Of a stretch of DNA of 64,000 nucleotides, positions 59,913-64,000 are shown piece after piece. Each line of letters opens with the position of its first letter. Within the stretch, counting starts at the first letter, position 1. The translations under genes and the position numbers were made by a program. This DNA is from Streptomyces toyocaensis (GTDB lineage: Bacteria > Actinomycetota > Actinomycetes > Streptomycetales > Streptomycetaceae): contig NZ_JFCB01000005.1 in assembly GCF_000725125.1 (NCBI RefSeq), positions 62,001-126,000 on the forward strand, given 5' to 3'. The notes under the pieces were generated by a model. It was not told where the DNA came from. It did not search any database and saw only the letters and a program-made list of their open reading frames with translations.

Positions 59913-60011
59913 GCCGGAGGGGCTGGTGTGTCAGCCCCTCCGGCGTTCGAGGAGCGGGGTCTGGGGCGGAGCCCCAGGTCGGGACGGGAAAGGGCGGCGG
60001 GGGCGGAACAA
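59913..60011. repeat. Terminator hairpins within a common Streptomyces intergenic repeat
   Basis: GCCGGAGGGGCTG/CAGCCCCTCCGGC (59913-59944) is a perfect 13-bp stem after otsB. A second hairpin CTGGGGC-GGA-GCCCCAG lies at 59961-59977. The string GTTCGAGGAGCGGGG and onward to GGGCGGCGGGGGCGGAACAA resembles a repeat I know from many Streptomyces spacers. It separates convergent otsB and DUF3263. Confidence 0.75.
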
Positions 60012-60052
60012 CCCTCCGGAATCCGAGGCGACCGGTGCCGACCCGACGCGCC

Positions 60053-60310
60053 TCAGCGTTCCGTGCGGCGGGTCTCCCGAAGGCGGCGCAGACGGTTGAC
60101 CGTCACCGGGTCGTGGGCCAGGGCACGGGGGTCGTCCAGGAGGGCGTTGAGGAGCTGGTAGTAGCGGACGGGGGCCAGACCCAGTTCCTCGCGGATCGCC
60201 CGTTCCTTCACGCCGGGCCCCGTGAAGGAACGGCGTTCCAGCGCGAGGATGTCCCGCTCGCGTCGCCCCGGCCCGCCGCCGCCCTCGTGTTCCTCGTCCC
60301 CCTGGTCCAT
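60053..60310 (-). CDS. DUF3263 protein
   Basis: An 85-residue helical protein: GRRERDILALERRSFTGPGV, then KERAIREELGLAPVRYYQLL and NALLDDPRALAHDPVTVNRL. The middle forms a helix-turn-helix-like unit, and DUF3263 is a small actinobacterial family of possible DNA-binding proteins. TAGCCT (complement of 60318-60323) ends 7 nt before the ATG, overlapping the stop of the upstream lipoprotein gene, so it can be transcribed separately as a leaderless message. Confidence 0.88.
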   Translation of the reverse strand: MDQGDEEHEGGGGPGRRERDILALERRSFTGPGVKERAIREELGLAPVRYYQLLNALLDDPRALAHDPVTVNRLRRLRETRRTER

Positions 60311-60320
60311 GCCCCGCAGG

Positions 60321-61589
60321 CTACTCCGCGCTCTCGGCGCGCGTGGCCGTCGCCTGGAGCGTGCCGAGAACGCCCGCGGGGCTGCCGCCCGGGGCGACCG
60401 CCTTGCCGATCTGCTTCTTGACCGCCGCGTTGACCGCCGCCCAGGACGTGTTGCCGACCGGGTAGAGCTCCGAGGTCGGGAGCTGGTCGAGGAACGGCTT
60501 GAGATCCTTGTCCCGCTCGGACGCGGCCATCGTGCGGGACGCGGAGCCGGTGACCGGCAGCAGGTCGTACTCGCGGGAGAAGTCGAGCACGTTCTCCTCG
60601 CTGTAGACGAAGTCGAGGAAGTCGCCGACCTGGTCGCGGTGGCCGTTCTCCTTGAAGGCCATCATCCAGTCGGCGACCCCGAGCGTGGCGGGGCTCGCGC
60701 CGTCGGCCCCGGGCGTCGGCACCATGCCGAACTCCACGCCCTTCTTCTCGGCCATCTCCATCAGCGAGGGATGCCCGTTGAGCATGCCGACGTCACCGGC
60801 GGCGAACGCCTCGAAGGCCTTGGCCCGGTCGAGCTTGCCGGGGGCGACGGGACCGGTGAGGCCCTTGCCGACCAGTTCGTCCCGCAGCCAGCTGAACGTC
60901 TCGACGTTCTCCGTGGAGTCGATGCCGTACGTGCCCGCCAGGTCGGTGTAGCCACCGTCGCCGCTGAGCAGCCACTGCATGGTCTCGGCCTGCGCCTCCT
61001 CCGGGCCGAGCGGCAGCGCGTACGGGTACGTCACCCCGCGGGCCGCGAGCGCCTCGGCGTTCGCGGCGAGTTCGTCCCAGGTCTTCGGCGGGGTGAGGCC
61101 GGCCTCGGCGAACAGGTCCTTGTTGTAGAACAGCACGCGCGTGGACGCGGCGAACGGCATGCCGTACTGCACGCTGTTGACCTCCCCCGCGGCGGAGAGC
61201 TGCGAGAGGAAGTCCGCCTGGACGGGGATGGAGAGCAGGTCCCCGGCCCGGTAGAGCCGGCCCTCGGCCGCGTAGTCGGCGTACGCGCCGATCTGCGCCA
61301 TGTCCGGCGGGTCGCCGGCGTCGACCATCTCCTTGACCTTGCGGTCGACGTCGTTCCAGGAGTACACGCTGACGTCGATCCGCACGCCGGGGTGGTCGGT
61401 CTCGTAGCGCTCGACCAGGTCCGCCCAGTACTTCTCGGAGCTGTCGGCCTCGCCGGTGCCGTAGTCGGCGGCGACGAGGGTGAGGGTCACGTCCGACGAG
61501 TCGCCGCCGGCTCCGCATCCGCCGAGGACCCCCGTCAGTCCCAGCGCGGACAACGCCGCGATCGTCCTTGTCCTGACCCGCCGCTGCAC
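60321..61589 (-). CDS. ABC-type sugar-binding lipoprotein (family 1 solute-binding protein)
   Basis: A 422-residue exported binding protein. A signal with lipobox VLGGCG (Cys about residue 25) precedes a family-1 fold: YETDHPGVRIDVSVYSWNDV, AQIGAYADYAAEGRLYRAGD, FYNKDLFAEAGLTPPKTWDE and SPATLGVADWMMAFKENG. No permease or ATPase gene is near. In Streptomyces MsiK can energise several importers, but permeases would still be needed elsewhere. It is divergent from nagK across two DasR-like sites, so an amino sugar ligand is likely. GTG 61589 follows AAGGGG; ATG 61622 is an alternative. Confidence 0.85.
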   Translation of the reverse strand: MQRRVRTRTIAALSALGLTGVLGGCGAGGDSSDVTLTLVAADYGTGEADSSEKYWADLVERYETDHPGVRIDVSVYSWNDVDRKVKEMVDAGDPPDMAQIGAYADYAAEGRLYRAGDLLSIPVQADFLSQLSAAGEVNSVQYGMPFAASTRVLFYNKDLFAEAGLTPPKTWDELAANAEALAARGVTYPYALPLGPEEAQAETMQWLLSGDGGYTDLAGTYGIDSTENVETFSWLRDELVGKGLTGPVAPGKLDRAKAFEAFAAGDVGMLNGHPSLMEMAEKKGVEFGMVPTPGADGASPATLGVADWMMAFKENGHRDQVGDFLDFVYSEENVLDFSREYDLLPVTGSASRTMAASERDKDLKPFLDQLPTSELYPVGNTSWAAVNAAVKKQIGKAVAPGGSPAGVLGTLQATATRAESAE

Positions 61590-61647
61590 TGCCTTGCCCC
61601 TTGCCCCGGCGCCCCGCGCCATCCGAAACTTTTCGATAGTCGGAATA

Positions 61648-61677
61648 AGGTCTACACCACGTGAGTGGACTAGACCT
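61648..61677. promoter_or_regulatory. Two DasR-like operators between the binding-protein gene and nagK
   Basis: AGGTCTACACCA (61648-61659) and TGGACTAGACCT (61666-61677) each match the dre core TGGTCTAGACCA at 10 of 12 positions; they start 18 bp apart. DasR control of nagKA in S. coelicolor is established. The pair sits in the shared divergent promoter region and could regulate both genes. Confidence 0.75.
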
Positions 61678-61706
61678 CTTGAGGGTACCGGGTCCACACT
61701 GTCTCC

Positions 61707-62651
61707 GTGAGACATGTCATCGCCCTCGACGTGGGCGGCACCGGGATGAAGGCCGCCCTGGTCGGGGCGGACGGCGCGCTGTTGCACCAGGCCCGCCGGC
61801 CCACCGGCCGCGAGCGCGGCCCGGACGCGGTCGTCGCCGGCATCCTCGGCTTCGCGGACGAGCTGCGCGCCCACGGCATCCGCCGGCTGGGCGAGCCGGC
61901 GTCGGCCGCCGGGGTCGCCGTCCCCGGCATCGTCGACGAGTCGGAGGGCACCGCCGTCTACGCCGCCAACCTCGGCTGGCGCGACGTCCCGCTGCGCGCG
62001 CTGCTCACCGAGCGCCTCGGCGGCGTCCCCGTCGCCCTCGGCCACGACGTGCGCACCGGCGGGCTCGCCGAGGGCCGCATCGGGGCGGGCCGGGGCGCGG
62101 ACCGTTTCCTGTTCGTGCCGCTGGGCACCGGCATCGCGGGCGCCATCGGCATCGACGGCCGGGTCGAGGCGGGCGCGCACGGCTTCGCCGGGGAGATCGG
62201 GCACATCGTCGTACGGCCCGGGGGCGCCCCCTGTCCGTGCGGGCAGCGCGGCTGTCTCGAACGGTACGCGTCCGCCGCGGCGGTGAGCGAGGCGTGGGCG
62301 GCCGCCTGCGGCGACGCGGGCGCGGACGCCGCGGACTGCGCGACCGCCGTGGAGTCCGGGGACACCCGGGCCCGTCAGGTGTGGCAGGAGGCGGTGGACG
62401 CGCTCGCCGACGGGCTGGTCACCGCGCTCACCCTGCTGGACCCCCGCACGCTGATCATCGGTGGCGGGCTCGCCGAGGCGGGGGAAACGTTGTTCACACC
62501 GCTGCGGGAGGCCGTCCGGCGGCGGGTCACCTTCCAGAAGCTGCCGTCCCTGGTCCCCGCCGCTCTCGGGGACACCGCCGGATGCCTGGGCGCGGGGCTC
62601 CTCGCCTGGGATCTGATCGACACCACTGACCCCGCGGAGGTAACCGCCTGA
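61707..62651 (+). CDS. nagK: ROK family sugar kinase, N-acetylglucosamine kinase
   Basis: A 314-residue ROK kinase. ATP-binding HVIALDVGGTGMKAALVG is at the N terminus, LGHDVRTGGLAEGRIGAG carries the catalytic aspartate, and the zinc site is GHIVVRPGGAPCPCGQRGC (His plus three Cys). It likely phosphorylates GlcNAc to GlcNAc-6-phosphate in the cytoplasm. The GTG start is preceded by weak signals only. nagA follows with a 1-bp overlap, and DasR-like sites lie upstream. Specificity for GlcNAc rests on this context. Confidence 0.9.
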   Translation: MRHVIALDVGGTGMKAALVGADGALLHQARRPTGRERGPDAVVAGILGFADELRAHGIRRLGEPASAAGVAVPGIVDESEGTAVYAANLGWRDVPLRALLTERLGGVPVALGHDVRTGGLAEGRIGAGRGADRFLFVPLGTGIAGAIGIDGRVEAGAHGFAGEIGHIVVRPGGAPCPCGQRGCLERYASAAAVSEAWAAACGDAGADAADCATAVESGDTRARQVWQEAVDALADGLVTALTLLDPRTLIIGGGLAEAGETLFTPLREAVRRRVTFQKLPSLVPAALGDTAGCLGAGLLAWDLIDTTDPAEVTA

Positions 62652-63796
62652 TGGCCCACACCAAGGTTCTCACCGGTGCCCGGGTGGTACTGCCCACCGG
62701 GACCGTGGACGACGGCCGCCTGATCGTCGAGGGCACGCGGATCGCGGACACCGCTCCCGGCGGCGCCGAGACGGTCGACCTGTCCGGCCACTGGCTGGTC
62801 CCCGGCTTCGTCGACATCCACAACCACGGAGGCGGAGGCGCGTCCTTCGCCGGCGGCACCGCCGAGGACGTCCTGCGGGGCGTGCGCACCCACCGCGTGC
62901 ACGGCACCACCACCGTGGTCGCCTCCGCCGTCACCGGTGACCTGGACTTCCTCGCCCGGCACGCCGGGATGCTGGCCGAACTGGCCCAGCAGGGCGACAT
63001 CGCCGGCATCCACTTCGAGGGACCGTTCATCTCCCCGTGCCGCAAGGGCGCGCACGACGAGCAACTGCTGCGCGATCCCGACCCGGCCGAGGTCCGCAAG
63101 CTGCTCGACGCGGCGCACGGCCAGGCCCGGATGATGACGCTGGCCACGGAACTGCCGGGCGGACTGGACTCCGTACGGCTGCTCGCCGAGCACGGGGTGA
63201 TCGCGGCCGTGGGGCACACCGACGCGACGTACGAGCAGACGCTGGGGGCGATCGACGCGGGCGCGACCGTCGCCACCCACCTGTTCAACGCGATGCCCCC
63301 GCTCGGCCACCGCGCCCCGGGCCCGATCACCGCGCTGCTCGAGGACGAACGGGTCACCGTCGAGCTGATCAACGACGGTACGCACCTGCATCCGGCCGCG
63401 CTCCGGCTGGCCTTCCACCACGCCGGCCGGGAACGGGTCGCCTTCATCACCGACGCGATGGACGCGGCCGGTTTCGGCGACGGCCGCTACATGCTGGGCC
63501 CGATGGAGGTCGAGGTCGCGGACGGTGTGGCCCGGCTGGTGGAGGGCGGCTCGATCGCCGGTTCCACGCTCACCCTGGACCGCGCCTTCAAGCGGGCGGT
63601 GACGGTGGACGGGCTGCCCGTCGAGGACGTCGTCGCGGCGATCTCCGCCAACCCGGCGCGGCTCCTCGGCCTGTCCGACCGGATCGGCTCCCTGGAGCCC
63701 GGGAAGGACGCCGACCTGGTGGTGCTGGACGACGCGTTCGACCTGGTGGGCGTGATGCGCCGGGGAGAATGGGTGGTCGATCCCCAACTGGGCTGA
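62651..63796 (+). CDS. nagA: N-acetylglucosamine-6-phosphate deacetylase NagA
   Basis: A 381-residue amidohydrolase. Metal and substrate residues are visible in FVDIHNHGGGGASFAGG, GIHFEGPFISPCRKGAHDE (catalytic Glu), AVGHTDATYEQTLGAI, THLFNAMPPLGHRAPG and FITDAMDAAGFGDG (catalytic Asp). It removes acetate from GlcNAc-6-phosphate, giving glucosamine-6-phosphate. The ATG shares one base with the nagK stop (TGATG), so they are coupled. MurQ in this window supplies the same substrate from the cell wall. Confidence 0.95.
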   Translation: MAHTKVLTGARVVLPTGTVDDGRLIVEGTRIADTAPGGAETVDLSGHWLVPGFVDIHNHGGGGASFAGGTAEDVLRGVRTHRVHGTTTVVASAVTGDLDFLARHAGMLAELAQQGDIAGIHFEGPFISPCRKGAHDEQLLRDPDPAEVRKLLDAAHGQARMMTLATELPGGLDSVRLLAEHGVIAAVGHTDATYEQTLGAIDAGATVATHLFNAMPPLGHRAPGPITALLEDERVTVELINDGTHLHPAALRLAFHHAGRERVAFITDAMDAAGFGDGRYMLGPMEVEVADGVARLVEGGSIAGSTLTLDRAFKRAVTVDGLPVEDVVAAISANPARLLGLSDRIGSLEPGKDADLVVLDDAFDLVGVMRRGEWVVDPQLG

Positions 63797-63865
63797 TCCG
63801 TCCCGCCGTCCGTGCACGGCGGCCGGTCCGGGGGGTGGGCCGACCGCCGTCCGTTTGGCATGATC

Positions 63866-63880
63866 GTGTCCCCGGGACAC
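63866..63880. promoter_or_regulatory. Inverted repeat upstream of the PfkB-family gene
   Basis: GTGTCCC and GGGACAC around a single base form a perfect 7-bp inverted repeat, 33 bp before the next gene. It is a possible operator. Confidence 0.3.
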
Positions 63881-63913
63881 GGACATGAGCAGGCAAGAGG
63901 GGAGGCCGGCCCG

Positions 63914-64000
63914 GTGATCCTCACGGTCACGCTGAACACCGCGCTCGACATCACCTACCGCGTGCCGTCCCTGCGGCCGGGGGGCTCCCACCGGGTCTCC
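63914..64000 (+). CDS. PfkB family sugar kinase, 5' part only
   Basis: Twenty-nine codons before the right edge: MILTVTLNTALDITYRVPSL then RPGGSHRVS. This is the typical start of 1-phosphofructokinase or tagatose-6-phosphate kinase-like PfkB proteins (ILTVTLNPALD...). GGGGAGG lies upstream of the GTG. Its place behind nagK-nagA suggests sugar-phosphate metabolism. Nothing more can be said from the fragment. Confidence 0.85.
   Translation, partial: MILTVTLNTALDITYRVPSLRPGGSHRVS

Overview
The window is high-GC actinobacterial chromosome, almost certainly Streptomyces. Codons end in G or C nearly everywhere. There are GTG and TTG starts, TTA codons are nearly absent, and the marker genes are typical of the Streptomyces core: groEL2 with tandem CIRCE operators, futalosine-pathway genes mqnB and mqnD, a WhiJ-type XRE/DUF397/anti-sigma-like locus, a HelR-like RNA polymerase ATPase, and DasR-like amino-sugar genes. 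Gene order matches, from memory, the S. coelicolor SCO4283 to SCO4335 neighbourhood in reverse. I see no rRNA, tRNA, CRISPR array, prophage or complete insertion sequence.

Layout. Positions 1-8300: a partial RNA cyclic phosphodiesterase, a Uma2 nuclease, a MarR/MFS efflux pair, an NCS2 purine permease, DUF2530, a CtpE-like P-type ATPase and a secreted DUF5707-type protein. Positions 8492-14620: an NhaA antiporter fused to a DsbA-like domain, a large Hsp90/sacsin-like ATPase and a VapBC pair. Positions 14997-22800 are the accessory-looking part: an M23 peptidase, an antitoxin with a truncated toxin, a TTA-containing membrane protein of unknown function, a DapF paralogue with a membrane di-iron oxygenase, the WhiJ-type locus, and a recombination scar joining halves of two unrelated genes. 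Positions 22820-30510: DUF3027, an MFS protein, a DUF2771 lipoprotein, mqnB-mqnD, a cold-shock-domain protein, a small membrane protein, a HAD phosphatase and a HAAS-like membrane protein. Positions 30628-41516: a helicase-associated protein with an XPB helicase, a DrrAB-type ABC exporter with a divergent regulator, a lipoprotein and helR. Positions 41761-51672: cutC, mycothiol-isomerase-like proteins, an S8 protease, an HD-domain protein, an RpiR regulator with murQ, and an old-yellow-enzyme oxidoreductase. Positions 51918-56342: groEL2, csp, and a SAM-riboswitch-controlled threonine-synthase-like gene with a sulfur-carrier gene. Positions 56483-64000: glucosyl-3-phosphoglycerate synthase, otsA, otsB, DUF3263, a solute-binding lipoprotein, nagK, nagA and the start of a PfkB kinase.

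How genes work together. Amino-sugar turnover is a theme. The solute-binding lipoprotein and nagK-nagA diverge from two DasR-like operators. RpiR-murQ handles MurNAc-6-phosphate. cutC has an even better DasR-like site in its promoter. The compatible-solute genes gpgS, otsA and otsB form one block. The strongest biological hint is the SAM-I riboswitch in front of the ThrC-like enzyme and ThiS/MoaD-like carrier. It argues that this pair makes homocysteine/methionine rather than threonine.

At least eleven genes have a TANNNT -10 hexamer ending exactly 7 nt before the start codon, so leaderless transcription is a recurring feature here. Functions are assigned by reading the translations; no database search was possible.
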